From NCBI GenBank assembly GCA_021030905.1, contig JAGFMI010000006.1, forward strand, positions 1,240,001 through 1,304,000: DNA of 64,000 bases, given 5' to 3'. Position 1 is the first letter of the stretch. Each line of letters opens with the position of its first letter. Positions 1-12,771 of this stretch are shown here, piece after piece. The notes beneath the pieces are model-generated. The model was not told the origin of the DNA, searched no databases, and was given only the letters and a program-made list of their open reading frames with translations. The DNA comes from Pyrenula massariospora. Its lineage: Eukaryota; Ascomycota; Eurotiomycetes; Pyrenulales; Pyrenulaceae. The translations under genes and the position numbers were made by a program.

Positions 1-908
1 GTTTGACTAAATAGTTAGTTTCCGGTTAGTTTTCTTCGGGAACAGAACAGGGATTGGCACAAAATCTGATATGAGCGACGCAGCATATGTCAAACGTAAT
101 CTCGTGATAACGATACGTTCATTAATGATTGTCACGGATCTAAAAGCAGAGGCATCTGGGAAAGCATGTAGATAGAGGTGTAGTGAAGGTTTCCAAGCCT
201 ATCGCCCACCGAAGGCTCTTTAATTTCCGCCCCACCCCCTTAATCCCTCCCAACTCCCCAACTAAGTCACAACAGTTCGCTCCGGCCGTTGCCCGCGTTG
301 GCGTGGACCGCCAAAGCACGGCTCATTCAACACTCTATCTGTCACTTCTCGCTTCCTGCCTTATTGCTCAGCAAATCACCACCGAGTACTAACCGAGCCT
401 GTACTTTCTTGACGAGTTGGTTTGCGAGTCCTCCTGCCCTGTAGAAATCCCCTCTCTGTAACAATATCCAAACGACTCGTCGTGACTGGCATCAGCAAGT
501 GGAACAAGTTGGTTGGGCTCACCCGAATATCACTTCTTCTCACTCAGAAAATGTTATTGTGCTATGCAAATATGCAAAAGAGTCCCCGATGCCAGTCGAC
601 ATTCTCGAACAAAATCTGAACCTAGTAAAAAAGGCTGCCCGTGACAGATAATGCTTCTTCTAGCTTTCGTTCTGTTTGCGCTCTACTGACTAGACGCGTG
701 ATATTTTGTATCCGGAATTTCCTATTCATCTCTAAAGGTAAGGGACGACAAAGACGCCGGCACCATGGATCTGAACAACACTGGTCTCCAATCCATCTTC
801 CAATTTCCATCTCCTTAGTCCAAGAAGAACACCTACCTTCCCATTTCTCAAAATGTTAACACATCTCTCCCACGTACAGAATCTACTACTACTACCAGTA
901 CACAAACC
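1..908. other. Intergenic, no gene recognised
   Basis: Only short frames without family resemblance are present. The last 100 bases are the pyrimidine-rich, short-exon-like promoter and 5-prime leader of the secreted protein gene that starts at 909. Confidence 0.5.
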
Positions 909-1397
909 ATGCTCTCTTCCTCCACCTCCTCCCTCCCGCTTCTGCTAGCCCTCCTCCTCTCAGCTCTTCTCCACCCCGCCCACTCCTGGATCCTCTCCGC
1001 CTACAAAGAAAAAGACCACCCCATGTCCAGCTGGATCAACGTCTACATGGCCGACACCAACAACCCGGGCTACGACTGCTCGACCTTCAAGCTCAACAAC
1101 AAGAACGTCGGCGCCGCCATCCTCGTCTTCCTCGCCACCGACGACACCTCTTTCCACTGCAACCCGGACACGCAGCTGCACCTGTACTGGGACGAGGGGT
1201 GCTGGGACGAGGTCCCCAAAGAGCGCCGGACGTTGCAGTACGTGGAGAATCAGTTGGTGGCCATTAGTGACGGGTTTGTGAAGGGGGATGGGGAGCATCA
1301 GGTGTACAAGGGGTTTAAGATTAATCGGGATGAGTGTACGAGTACGGTGAGCGATATGAAGAAGAAGAGGAGTTTGAGTGATTGGTTCTGGGGTTGA
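909..1397 (+). CDS. Small secreted protein with four cysteines
   Basis: This is a single-exon gene of 162 residues. The first 26 or so residues form a clear signal peptide: a serine-rich start, a leucine/alanine core and a cut site near AHS-W. The mature part has four cysteines (in YDCS, FHCN, EGCW and DECT), enough for two disulfides, and ends in a basic KKKRS stretch followed by DWFWG. Codon use is strongly GC-ending in the first two thirds, which fits a real gene. I do not recognise a family. Size, secretion signal and even cysteine number are those of fungal small secreted proteins, some of which are effectors, but no effector role can be shown from sequence. It stands alone in a gene-poor stretch. 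Confidence 0.8.
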   Translation: MLSSSTSSLPLLLALLLSALLHPAHSWILSAYKEKDHPMSSWINVYMADTNNPGYDCSTFKLNNKNVGAAILVFLATDDTSFHCNPDTQLHLYWDEGCWDEVPKERRTLQYVENQLVAISDGFVKGDGEHQVYKGFKINRDECTSTVSDMKKKRSLSDWFWG

Positions 1398-4300
1398 GAC
1401 CGGGTCGGGCACATAATTCGGGACTTATGGGTAGAATTCTCGGACTACTGGGTAGAACTTCCTCTCGGCTAATTTTTTTTTGCTGCCCTCTCGCAACATT
1501 TTGACTTCAACCCGGGGCACGCCTACCTATGGTGCCCCTCCCGGGAAGCGGTGAGCGCACATGGCAAACGTTTTGACTTGATTAATATTTCTTTCCGCCA
1601 AGTTAGCGGCTCGTCTAATGGGTAAATCTGATTTGTGATCTCCGTAACCGGCGTATTCGCGATCGCTGCGAGAAGAAAGAGCTAAGATACTCTATTGTTC
1701 CAACACAACGGGCTTATAAGAACAGGTTAGCACCACTTGATAGTCCACATCCCGCCAGTCGGCCGGGCTCCTTCGGCAAACTCTAACATGTCGCCCCTTA
1801 CAGTTAGCAGGGCAGGGATGTCGTCAGATCCTTAGAGAAGCGGGGAAAGTCAAAAAAAGGGCGAAAAAAAAAAATCCCACATGCCCAATACATCTTTTCC
1901 CATCCCTTAATACATTTCATCCTCCGGGTAATAATAGCGAGACGCGTCATGGAGAAGCCCGTCACTGTCGATCCCGCCGTACTCCGCTCAGATTACGGCA
2001 CGATACCGAGCCAATGAATACGGTGCGGATTCTGGGGCATGCGAGAAATCTGGCTCGTTCACGGCTCTTCCAATCTGACCGATCCTTCATCCGGCCAATG
2101 CGACTGCGACTTTCCTTTCCCCTTCTCTAGTTGGTAATAAGACTCTTGCTATAGTGCTCTTGCTAGAGTAGTATCGCGGCGGCAAGTAGATCCTTTCCGC
2201 TGTACGTAAGGCTAACGAATGGGCAATGAGCGGAGATTGTCCATCACTTATCCATCAACCGCTATCCCTATGCAGTCAGCCAACCGTGTGATGATTCATA
2301 GAACCCGACAGGGATCCGTGCGTCGAGAGGATCCCTACAGAGCCTCTTAAGAAACTACGCTGATCAATAGGAAGCTGCAGGAAGGAATGACAGAGCGTTA
2401 AGGATTGAAGGATAGGGCCTATCGTATCTATTTCCGAACGTCGGCGAACGGCCACGTGTGTCTCCGCTGATGAGATTGCCGGCGCAGAACCCGAGATTGA
2501 AAGCCTCTTAATAGAATATGCTGTCCAAAAATTTGATGCACGTGCTAGTATTTCTGCCACTGCAAGTGTTCTGATAGAGAACTTTTCGGTAAGTAAAAAG
2601 CGGAGTGCTTAGAAAAAGTCGGGGTGAGTCTCGGACCCGAGAAGAGAAACATCAAACGAAGGAAAAGGCGAAAATACGATGACAGCTTAGTTCTGCCCTT
2701 TTTTGAAGCTTCCCACGGTTTGGAGCTGCTATATCTGTTATTAATATGCGCTTAACTTGCTTTGGACATCTTAATGGCCCCGCACAATTGATACGTCCGG
2801 GACCACTTGAATATTCTTTCCCAGCTACTCTGCAATTTTCTCAATTCGTGCAGCATACCGTTAACTCACGGAACTCGGAATTTTGGCATTTCCGGAGCCA
2901 TGCCGCAATGCTTGCACCTGCTGAGGCCACTAGCTTTGAAGTAATGCGTCATGGTATAATGTGGGAGCAGTGGGAGTCTGATAGATCTAGCGCGGCGCAC
3001 GATGATCCCCAACACAACGACTACAAGCTGGACGATGCACCATAGACTATAGCTATACGCTGATATGTGCTTTCTCTACGTCTAGAAAATCACAACCGGC
3101 CTGTAGGAACTGCACGCTTCAGTTTGGCTCAAGGAGCGTGCAGCGGTTACGGCCTCGGCGCTGAGGTCAGGACCGCGTGCTCACCGGGTCACTTTGAGCC
3201 CAGACTCTTGTCCCAGGTTGTTCGGGTCTACTGCACTTTTCTAGACGTAAGACGTTCGGAAAGTCGTTTGTTTGGATAGCAGGGCATGTGACTCTTGTGC
3301 GTTTCCCGAGGATGGATGGATTGTACATCCAGCGATCCAAATTTCTTGAGCCGCCGACTCCTTCCGGCAGAGCCTTCGGAGGAGAGGCCGAGATTGGAAG
3401 TGCAACGTTCGCTTAGAAAGATCGAGAGCTTCGAGACGGGCATGCGTGAGATTAGTGTCTTCCATCGCTTGTAGAGAGCCAATTGGACTTGCTACGGGTT
3501 TAGGAACGGGGACTTGGGGACTCTTTGGAAGCAGTCTATCAAAGAATCCCACGCTTTGCCACCTTATGTATCCATGGAGAGCCTGGCTTAATCTCAGCAA
3601 AGGCTTAAGCTATGGATCGGGCAAGGTTTAGATATTGCCCGCGTAGGATATTCTGGGAATGTCAGATTGTCACCTTGATGACTTAAGAAGACCAAGATCA
3701 AGCTACCTTGATTTCACGGCTTCACAAGAGCAGGAAGTGCCAGCTTATGGTCCATAGGCTAGGACAAGGCTACCCGGGCAAAATCGTAGAATTAGTTCAG
3801 TGACTTTGTCCTTGGAGGTCTGAATGACTGTAAGATCGATTTCGAGTGCTCGTAGTAGAAAGGATCAGAGATTAGGAGTTTAGTCGATGCTTCTGCCGTG
3901 GCTCAATGCAACAATGGAAGGTGATCAGTCATTTTTCCCAACGACGAGGAGACTGCTTAATTTCTGCGAGCGATATTCAAATTAGTCGATCAACATGTTT
4001 CTTGACGCCTTTCCTAAGGAAACAAGCGAAAAGGCTCGCGCCCAGAGAACGATTTGCATGAATACCAGTCCTGGGACGTGCGAATGTCGTTCACAAGGGT
4101 CCGAGCCTATATTGAGACCGCCATGACTTTATATTACTTCCTGAACGATGGATGGCGCTGCTATCAAATCCGTTGTAACTGTCTGTTGTGTATTGTTTCC
4201 TGTCTGGGCCCCTAGGTCTCTACCATCACTGTCTGTTGAGCATCGAAAATAAGTCAGAGTAAGAAAATACATCTTGGAAGCGTTCGGAGGAGACTGTGAT

Positions 4301-5953
4301 GCTCTATTCGTTTAGAGCCCAATTCAATCTGCAACTGACGAACTAGAAAAGGCATATTGGCATCAGAGAGTAGTGGAGGAAACCTCTGCAACTTCTGTCT
4401 TTCTGCCGTAGTGTCCCTTCCAAGGTATGTAGTTTTTGTAGTAATGCTGGCCAGTGAGAAGATTTGGGAACGGGCTTCCTTTATCAACAGAAATTGTTCA
4501 AACATAGGGAAGGCCGTCCAGCGTATCTTATTTGTTAACTTCTGTCTTTAACGGTTATATGTTCAGATGAAAATCGATGCCATATTTTAAGGGGACTGAA
4601 GCCTTCCTGTCGCGACGATGAACGTCAAATATGACCCTTGGTGTGAGGAAGGAAGGATTGACGTAATGCCAAGAAGGTACAGCTCCAAAGCTTTGAAAGC
4701 TCTCTGTACATTAGATTTGATTTAATAAATAATTATTATCCATCATCCCCTTCCTCATTCTCTGTCCCCGAAGGCCATCCTTCCACAGCCTCGCTGATAT
4801 AAATTCCATCTAAGCCTTCATAGTGGGTTTCCATATGTTCACCATGCGATTATTCATCTTCTGTGCTCGCTGTCTCTGCTGGTGGGTTAGGCGCCTATTT
4901 TTTGGATCAGCCAGGTCAAGACGTTCTTTTCAGAGGGCCTCTTTTGGATCCCTTTCTTTCCCCCCTCTTTATTGCTGACCGGATCGCCCGTTTGACCTCT
5001 TCTTTTCACGCGCTCTATTTCATCCACTGAAATAATGCTTATCTAATCTTTCCTCTCCACATTTATATCTTGCTTCTCCTCAAGCAGTCTTTAGACCTTC
5101 TTTCTTTTGTAACACCGCTTCCGTCTTCCACTCTAATCTCTCCAAATCCCTTGTCCTTTCGCTCCCAGTTCTTTACCTCGCCTCCGTATAATCTATAGGC
5201 CGTCGCAAGAGACTTTGTGTGGTACAATTGGCTTCTGGAGGTTTCTACCAAGGCCAGATCTCAAATAACGCCTTCTCACGGCAATTGCTCAAATAGAAAT
5301 ATAATGACGCCCACTCAGCCGTTCATTTAACCACTCTCTATGCGGGAACTACTCTCTACCATATCGATTGAATCAAGGGTTGATTCGAGGAGTGAGACTA
5401 ATCCCTCAGTGCCCTCAACGTGAATCAAGTCTGAAGAGCTTTTAGGTACGGCCGCATTTTCAGCCTTGATCGTCACGCGACGCTATCAGAATGTGCTCTA
5501 ACAAGACTATAACGCTAGCTTAGTGCAGCCTAGCCGTCAATACTACGATACTCAATCGTTGCTATACCTATTCCGGCCCACGCCAATCACAATCAACATT
5601 CACTGGCATAATAGGCATATGGTGCGTCAGCTACACGAACAACAGATGTTTGTGTTCCATGACCATACATATCTTCCTGTGAAAATAACTACAATTGTCT
5701 CCCCCCGAACCCAACGACAGAATGGAGTACCGGAACTGGTTATTGGGACTAGTGCTAATCCCGATCCGGAAGAGCAAACGGCGTCATGAAGACGCACGCA
5801 GCCACCTTTGACACAACCGATTTTTCTCGAATTCTCCTTATTTCTCCAGACAGTGAGCACTATAATCAGACAGCCGGGAGCACCATTTACGATTCTCTTA
5901 ACCCTAGCTCAAGAGAAAGAAAACTATTTGCTCAAACTAACCACTGAATCCCG
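1398..5953. other. 4.5 kb gene-poor stretch
   Basis: No frame here has a family resemblance, coding-like composition or convincing splice structure. Short minus-strand frames near 2276-2560 and 3228-3600 look like chance or old remnants. Oligo-A runs occur near 1850-1875. I see no repeat structure or RNA gene that I can support. Confidence 0.45.
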
Positions 5954-7682
5954 ATGCCTTCCCGAAAGAAAGCGGCTCAGACTAACGCAGGCTCCCAAGC
6001 GGTGCGGAAGCCTTTCACGCGCATCTCACCGCCCATGACCAGGTCGGCAACAGCCCGTGTACGTGCCCAAGCAGCACAAAAAGGCCAGAGGAGAAAACCT
6101 GAACCGAGGAATACTTCAGCGAAGAAGAAGAGTAAGAAAAGTCCAGCACGAAAGCCTAGAAAAAAGGTGAGTGTGGATGCTCGGGAAGACATTCTTTTGA
6201 CAATTTTTTTTCCTTGTCCACACCGTGCCTGCAATGGTGGGTCGATCGTTAATTATTACCTAGAATCCGCTCTCGGCCAACAACGGCATCCAGCCATCAG
6301 TCCAACCCCCGAGCTCGCACAAAAAACCCGGACCAAAGAGGCTCTTGCGCAGACAAGGGTTAAAACCTGTTACGCCAGACCGCGAGCCTGAGAAATCACT
6401 ATCGCCATCAGTCTATCCTTCGATCGAAGTAGAGGATCCTTGGCTGGTTGGGCATCAAGACCGATATTCAGAAACATCAACAGAAAGCCTCCCTTGGAGC
6501 GTCGACTACGAAACAGAAGAGCAAAACTGGGCTCGTCGGAACGGATATGTGCCATCGCTAGACGACAGAACCTTAGAAATCATCCACCTCATCCTTGGAA
6601 GAGATATAGCAAAGGAAATGGCGAAAATAAAGGCCTCCGACGGTAAATTCTCCTCTAGACTCAGCGACGAGCGAAATGTGCATTTAGAGGAACACCCAAA
6701 CAGCGATCCTTACAAGGTTATATTCAACAACTTTGCAGCGAGTCGGTCCGAAAATAAAGACCTGAAGAACATGAAATCTGAATGTTGGATAGCGGACCTC
6801 AATAATTGTTCAGGGGGAAACGAGGCCATATTTCAGCGAACGGTTATGATGCAATTTCTAGACCGGCATCGGCTGATCTTGAGTCTTGCTCCGAATTCGG
6901 GCAGGCCGAAGCTTGCGTTTAATGTGGAAGCGGAGTGGAAATGTCTTCCAATGCCAACTCGGGGCACGGAAGCAGGAAAGAACGACTTGATGTTTCTCGC
7001 AGCGCCAAAGCCAGACCTGTGTGTCTCATTCCAGAGGGATCAACTCATTAGCGACAAGCTTTGGGGCACCATGCCAAGTCCAATGAAGCAGCTCGTGTGC
7101 TACGAGGGCGAGGAACTTCCACAGAATAAACAGGCTTTTGGTTTCTTCGTGATCGAGGCCAAAAATGGGCGGCTTACCCCACGTGATCTAACCTCCAGGA
7201 ACCAGGTCCTCAACGCTGCCAGCCAGGCCCTTCACAATCTTTTCGAGTTCTTCCTCGAAGCTCGTCTGGAGGAGGTCTTCTTCGACAGCGTAAGGTTTTT
7301 CTCAGCATCGGCATCGGAACTTGGTGTCATCTTCCGCATCCATCGAGCAGTGAGGACCGACCCCAATGATCCCGACCTGCGCGCACGAAGTGCCATCCCG
7401 GCCACGCCTCCGTACGAGCTCGAATTCCAATTCGAGGAGCTCGCGACCTTCATGGATCAGAACTTCACCCACCCGAACGTGACCGAGATGGCCGCCAAGA
7501 TCATGGTCGGGTACGGCGAGGGCCACCTGCACGATCTTATCCAGGCTGCGGCCACCGCGATCCACGAGCGCTTCCAACAGGGCATCCGGGATGGCCTTGA
7601 TCCGAAGGATATGATCAATGATTACCGCCACGGCCAGACGGCATTGCCGAAGAGGGGAGACAGCAAGAGCATCCGTAGATAG
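5954..7682 (+). CDS. PD-(D/E)XK-like fungal protein (DUF7924-type), two exons
   Basis: Exon 1 is 5954-6166 (71 codons, basic and Ser/Lys-rich). A 97-nt intron (6167-6263, GTGAGT to CTAG) joins in phase to exon 2, giving 543 residues up to the TAG at 7680-7682. The basic N-terminus suggests a nuclear or DNA-bound protein. The core carries a PD dipeptide in KPDLCVSF (about residue 320) and then a strand FFVIEAK (about residue 368), followed by a helix with ASQALHNL. That order, D then E-x-K, is the signature of PD-(D/E)XK nuclease-like folds, and the layout matches the fungal family catalogued as DUF7924; the family name is from memory. Downstream the same frame stays open for 108 more codons after the TAG. 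The cellular role is unknown. Two degenerate relatives lie at 41.7 and 44.2 kb. Confidence 0.75.
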
Positions 7683-8009
7683 GGCAGTCGGGGCACGCCC
7701 GACAGCGTCAGAACCCCCTCTCGAAATCTGGTTCGCCAAGCGACTATGAACCACGCCAGCTTGAGCAGAGACATCAGCATGACCAGCGCACCCAACGCGG
7801 ACGCCAGCCCGGCCCCGGACGGAAGCTTGACCCCGACCGCCGACACCGCCGCCGGCAGACGCCGCCGCCGTCTCTCCCAGACGCTGGGTCTCGACGACAC
7901 ATCATCATTGCCGGAGTCGGAAGGTCGGCAGGAGGTCCGAGTCCCCGACCCGGCCACTGGTCGTACGGAGGAGCCAGCCAAGAAGAAGACCGGAACATGG
8001 TGGTGGTAA
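7683..8009 (+). pseudogene. In-frame continuation of the DUF7924-type gene beyond its TAG
   Basis: This stretch lies in the same frame as exon 2 of the upstream gene and stays open for 108 codons. It is low-complexity but coding-like: Ser/Pro/Asp-rich, a run of five arginines, then a charged tail ending KKKTGTWWW before TAA. Third positions are GC-rich like the upstream exon, and the composition changes abruptly after the TAA. The simplest reading is that the original C-terminus has been cut off by a CAG-to-TAG change. A small separate protein from the ATG at 7746, or rare read-through, are alternatives. No plausible intron removes the TAG. Confidence 0.45.
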
Positions 8010-9060
8010 CCCTCAGGGTTCTCTGCTCTTCGGATCGACGAGGGGGGGGGGTTGGATTCCTTTTTTTTGTTTTTGTTGTCTTGTTTTTCCCTTTGACCCG
8101 TCTCGGAAACGCTAGTGGGATCAACAGTGCTGTTTTCCATGAGTCGGGGACATGTCGATCATATTGGGGGACTGGATCTCATAGATAAGTTAGGTGACAG
8201 AGAGAGAAAAAAAACGAAAAAAATCTTCAGACTATCAAGGCATAAACAAAAGGAGGAGGATCCCCCTTCGGGCGGTTTCCCCTCCCCATCTGCATCTGCA
8301 TTTGAGGGGGGTGCGCTTTTCTTTTGTTCTTTTGGTTTTTTGGAGTTGATTTTTTGAGAGAGAGCAGAAGCATTGGCAGACGGAAAGCTCCAGCCGGTGG
8401 TAAGAGCGATAGATCGCCGTTGAGATCATCTGTCTGATCTCGCAGGCCTAAAGGGAGGCCCCCAACCCCTTTACCGTGGGCCTAGAGAACCAGACAGAGG
8501 ATTGATAGGTAGGTGGGTGCTTGCCATACGCACCGCGGCCGCATCCAAAAGGCCATCCACTGAGACCCTGGTCTGCCTGCAGATCACTGATCGCAGCCAG
8601 CCCCACGACTCTACAGTCACCGACAGCTTTCCCCGATAGCGATCAACAGTGGCGCTCAGTGTACGGATGTCCGCCAGCTTCGTTCACGAGCACCCAGATC
8701 TACACCACTCCTTAGTTTGCGCTCTTGCCGCCAGCCAAGCACAGCCCGAGGACTGCGTCGCCATCTTCCCACTGTCACGAAGCCTTCTTTCGCCATCTCG
8801 CATCTACCATCGGAACAATTGGCTGTTTTGCTTTCACGACTCATAGATGGTCGTCGATGATCTCGAGTTTACCAGCAAAAAGTTCAATGAGAGGGCATTC
8901 TCCGGGCCAAAGAGACGCCAGAGAGTCGCGCGTTCGGCTCTTCATGATTGCCAAAATGGAGCCAACGCAACTGGCTGTACCCCATGACAGATCCCCACCA
9001 AGGGTCATAGGGAATTAGTGGCGTCACGAGTATGAACATCTTGTGAAGGCTACAGGTGAG
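8010..9060. other. Intergenic, homopolymer-rich
   Basis: G-runs (8042-8050), T-runs and A-runs follow the end of the DUF7924-type frame and look like 3-prime untranslated sequence. No gene is supported. Confidence 0.4.
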
Positions 9061-9360
9061 GATGTCAGTTCGGCAGACCGTCCAGCAGATAATTGAAACC
9101 GACTTCACGTCTCCGAAGGGAAGAGCCTTTAACAAAGTACGCAAACACATGGTACCGGCCCCCCCAGTATGCATCCACATTCACTAGCGACCGCCACTTC
9201 GGTGAATGTTGTACGGGCACTATCGAACGCGAAATATCTCGGGCAGAGTGCACAATGGGAACGAGCTCTGGATCTGTACTAAGATCTGGAAATCCTGGAC
9301 CCAACGGGAGAAGAAGACAATCTGGATGCCTTTTGAAGAACATGTTAATTCTAAGCACCT
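9061..9360 (+). pseudogene. Decayed coding remnant, unidentified
   Basis: Short coding-like peptides lie in neighbouring frames: from the ATG near 9063 a segment including IIETDFTSPKGRAFNKV, and then in another frame VRALSNAKYLGQSAQWERAL followed by DLEILDPTGEEDNLDAF. The second piece is interrupted by TAA and TGA codons that CAA and CGA would explain. I do not recognise the family. The mixture of frames and stops suggests an old broken gene, but coincidence cannot be excluded. Confidence 0.3.
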
Positions 9361-9479
9361 TAATAGGCGTTCGATGGAACCGATAGACAAATGGAAGACA
9401 GGAGATGGCGGTAATTGTTGCTACGACGGTGTCGGAGACCTAGTCCATCTGAGCAAGAACAAGATCGTGCAGCTTTAGC

Positions 9480-10225
9480 AGGAACAAGGCTCCTGAAACT
9501 CTGGCCCGAACTGTGGACAGGGAGGGGTGAGTGATAGGGCGATGCCGGCGTCTCTTGAGATTGGGCTTGTAGTGGCGTACTGGAAGGTATCAGGATGATA
9601 CCTCTGTATCGGCTCATCTGAATGTGAATGAAATAGCTAGGGCATGACTAAACGACGGTGCATGGTTCAATAAAAAATTTAAACCTCTTAATGGAGATGG
9701 CGTTATTCTGACATGTTAATAGAGCTTCGATAAGAAAAGTAGATCACGTTGTCCAAGAAGACCCTCATATTCACCTAATCCCCAGGCACCAGCATGAAAT
9801 GTCCGATCCTCCGGCTGTGTCTGTAGTCAGAATGAGAGCCCTCCTCCCGCCTTTCGCAGACCTGCTGGTGCTATGAGACTATACAGATATTATCCGTATC
9901 ATTTTCTCAGATGAAATCGAAGCTTGGTGTAATAGCGTAACTGCTTCAAATCTGTCCTCTTCTCGACAGCTTCTACAATCCGGCCCCAGCTTAGATCATT
10001 ACTTCGAAGCTGCACTATCTACGCCTTTTTATCCTCGTTTCAGCGTGAACTTTGACGTTTAGGATTCGCCGATGTGGTCTTGTCTGAGACAGAAAGATGA
10101 CCGTGATAAGTGGACCTCACTCACTATTATCTCAGGCGTTGCCGTTGTTCGCTATCGGTTGTGCCGTCTGGTCCAAAAAATTCTGATAAGGCTGATGATG
10201 ACCGGTCGGCTGAGGGGCGAACAAT
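9480..10225. other. Intergenic, nothing recognised
   Basis: AT-rich patches near 9660-9740 and no coding signal. Confidence 0.4.
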
Positions 10226-11110
10226 TTATGACAACGTCAAGGTGTACCGCGATTCATCTCCGTCGAGATGTAATTCAAGCCAACCCGACATTGGTATGCT
10301 GCTGATGGCTTGGTGTCGTGTACAAGGGCCGACGCTAGCTCTGGGACTGGGCGGTGGCAAGACTGAGAGAGACGATGGTTCTACGACAGGGCTGTCAGCC
10401 TCTGGATTGAAATCGCTGTCGCTGCCATCGTTGTTGCAAATGCTGTCCACACCCGAACCCTTATCATAGTCACCTTCGATAATTGACCCCGGAATTTCGC
10501 GTTTTGATGTTTCACGAGATCTCCTATAACCATGCTCTATATCAATAACCTTGGCTGCAGCGTCGAGCCCTCTGACCTTCTGGGGAATCACCAAGCTCAC
10601 ACTATGACGGATTGCTCGATAGACGCTTTGGCCTGAATTTACAGAGAGCGAGCGAACTGGCATCGCTATATCCCGAAGCTGCATATATGTTGCGGTCATC
10701 TGTTGGAGGATCGGCCAAGGTAGTAGGCTATAGGTTTCTGGTGCTTGTAGATTAAATGTCGGGAATCTCCACGCTTTTGAGTGTCATCTCTCCTTCCCCA
10801 CCAGGATCTGCAACAGGCCCGGCCGGCGGCTTGACCGCCACTGACCCGTTCAAATCGCTATCTGCAGTGTTGATGACTGCAGTGTCCGACTGACGAACTG
10901 CGAGGTATCCCTATACCTGACCCTACCGCGAGTGTTCCTGTATTCAGAGGGGCGGTATTATCATCGCCAGAGACGTTGAACAGGTCGTAAATCGAGAACG
11001 GCCCATCGTTCGCGGAGCCACTGTCCATCGAATTGTTGTTGAGTACCCGGCTTTCTCACTCAAGAACTTGGGGACGCTGTTGAGGAGCGTTCCATGTTTA
11101 GACGGCTGGC
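10226..11110 (-). pseudogene. Decayed coding region on the minus strand, unidentified
   Basis: Read on the minus strand, coding-like peptides succeed one another in different frames: near 11030-10870 a piece with SANDGPFSIYDLFNVSGDD, then near 10890-10760 one with NGSVAVKPPAGPVADPGGEG, then the open frame 10699-10226 with an acidic Ser/Pro-rich stretch. The composition is that of a disordered, regulator-like protein and differs from the flanks. I cannot name the family, and no single intact frame spans it. Alternative: several small exons of a live gene, though good splice sites were not found. Confidence 0.35.
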
Positions 11111-12178
11111 CACGTCGAGCAATCTCAGCCCCCGATGCTGGCGCTGTAAGACCCGTAGAGAAGGTGATGTGGTCTGGGCTGGCTGACTGGTTGACGTGCC
11201 TGGAGCATTTTGGAATAGCTTGACGGTGGGATTAGCAGGCTACAGGTAGGAGATAGTGGCCGCTAAATATCGGACATACTGTTGAGGTCAAAGTCTGTAG
11301 GTCGCTCGATTTGCCGGCGCACTTGCCGTGATCTGCGCAGTCGTCAAACTGAGGCCTCGCTGCCTCAAGCCCCCTGAGCGATGTAGATACCTGATGCCCG
11401 TCCCTCCGAGCGAACGAGGAGCCCAATCACAGACTGCCACTAGCGTACCTTGTCAACACTCTTACATTAAACCGATATGGAGCGAACTGGATGAGAATCG
11501 GAGATCGACCCATGAGCACCAATCTCCGGCCCTTGTGATCCAGCCGCATCTAACTCGTCGTAGACCACATGGGCAGTAGTGACCTCCACTCTGGAAGACA
11601 TTGACAGTGCGAAAGGAGACGCATTGGTAAAGCCGACCCGCGATCTACCCCTCTAAGCGATTTTTGCCACTGGTTCCTGTGAAGTGCAAACGGTGATTCG
11701 GAAGGGTCATGCCGTAGCGCGGATCAACAGAATCCTGGCGGAGCTGAAAGGGAGAGGCTCGTATAAATTGAGGAGTGAGATTGACGGATCAAAGGAAAGG
11801 GACGATAGAGTGCATAGACGATCGAGGCGGGGACCGATGCTCGGTGGGCGTCGCCTAAGGAGGGGCGATCGCCAGGACCAGCGGCATTCGTGGGAGCCGC
11901 CAGGGAGCGAGCTGGCGATGCCAGGGCGAGCCAGGAGACAAAAGAGGTAAAAGAAACCCGAGAGAGTAAGAGGATAAAGAGAGGGCAGATCAAAAACGGC
12001 GAGGGGTAACAGCTTCTTTTATCTAGGAGGCGGACCGGCGACGGAGGAAAAACAGCCACGGGGCCGACAGTAAAGACCTTCCCGAATAGGCCCGACCTTT
12101 CCCCGATTCGGCGACGCCAACCCAAAACGGGCGGCGTTAAGTTCGACCGCGATAAACGGACGCAATTCACGACGACAG
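11111..12178. other. Intergenic, nothing recognised
   Basis: A 148-codon minus-strand frame at 11724-12170 exists but has no family resemblance and lies in GC-rich low-complexity sequence. I do not call it a gene. Confidence 0.35.
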
Positions 12179-12347
12179 TTTTTATTAAATAATTTTAATA
12201 TTTTTTTAAACTATAATATCTTTAAAACTGTGAGAGTTAAAAATTTAAGTATAATTTAAACAGTTGTTAATCACTTTAAATTTAATATTAATTAATTTAC
12301 GATTTTTATTTACTTTTATAATTTTTCTTTAAATTTTTTTTAAAAGT
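12179..12347. repeat. AT-rich island with sharp edges
   Basis: About 170 bases are almost entirely A and T, in TTTAAA/AATTTAA-like words, between GC-balanced flanks. The left edge is abrupt, next to GC-rich sequence ending ACGACGACAG. Such islands in Pezizomycotina are often what is left of repeated DNA after RIP. No terminal repeats or target duplication are visible, so the origin is open. Confidence 0.5.
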
Positions 12348-12771
12348 TGTCGAGAGCCCAATTTTAAAGTGTATAGTGGGGAAAGTTTTGGCCTGGACTT
12401 CGTTGCCTAACCTAAGCCACGCTTAGGCAGAGCTTTGACCCAGTCAAATATGAGTACACTGCGCCGCAGCCAATCCTCTTTGCCACCATTCATTAATTTA
12501 TGGTCGATCCAACTGTAAAAATCCCCAAAAGATGTTGTTATGTCTTGCAGACGTAGCGGACGGGCTGGTGCCTGCTCAGTCCAGGCAGACATGGCACCTG
12601 TCTAGGCGGACAAAGCATCGGTCGTGTCTATGAGATGACAGTGACCTCAATAGGGAAGGCTTAAAGGCGATTATATGAGCACAACTGTTTCTATATGCAT
12701 GCAACTTTGAAGAGGTTTCGATTCTAATGCACTCCCAACTACTACTACCATTTACATTCCTTTTGACAGCT

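Noticed and set aside
960-1412. 150-codon minus-strand frame
   Set aside because: Antisense shadow of the secreted protein gene at 909.
1600-1670. Possible tRNA-like hairpins
   Set aside because: No matching acceptor stem and no proper B box; fold not convincing.
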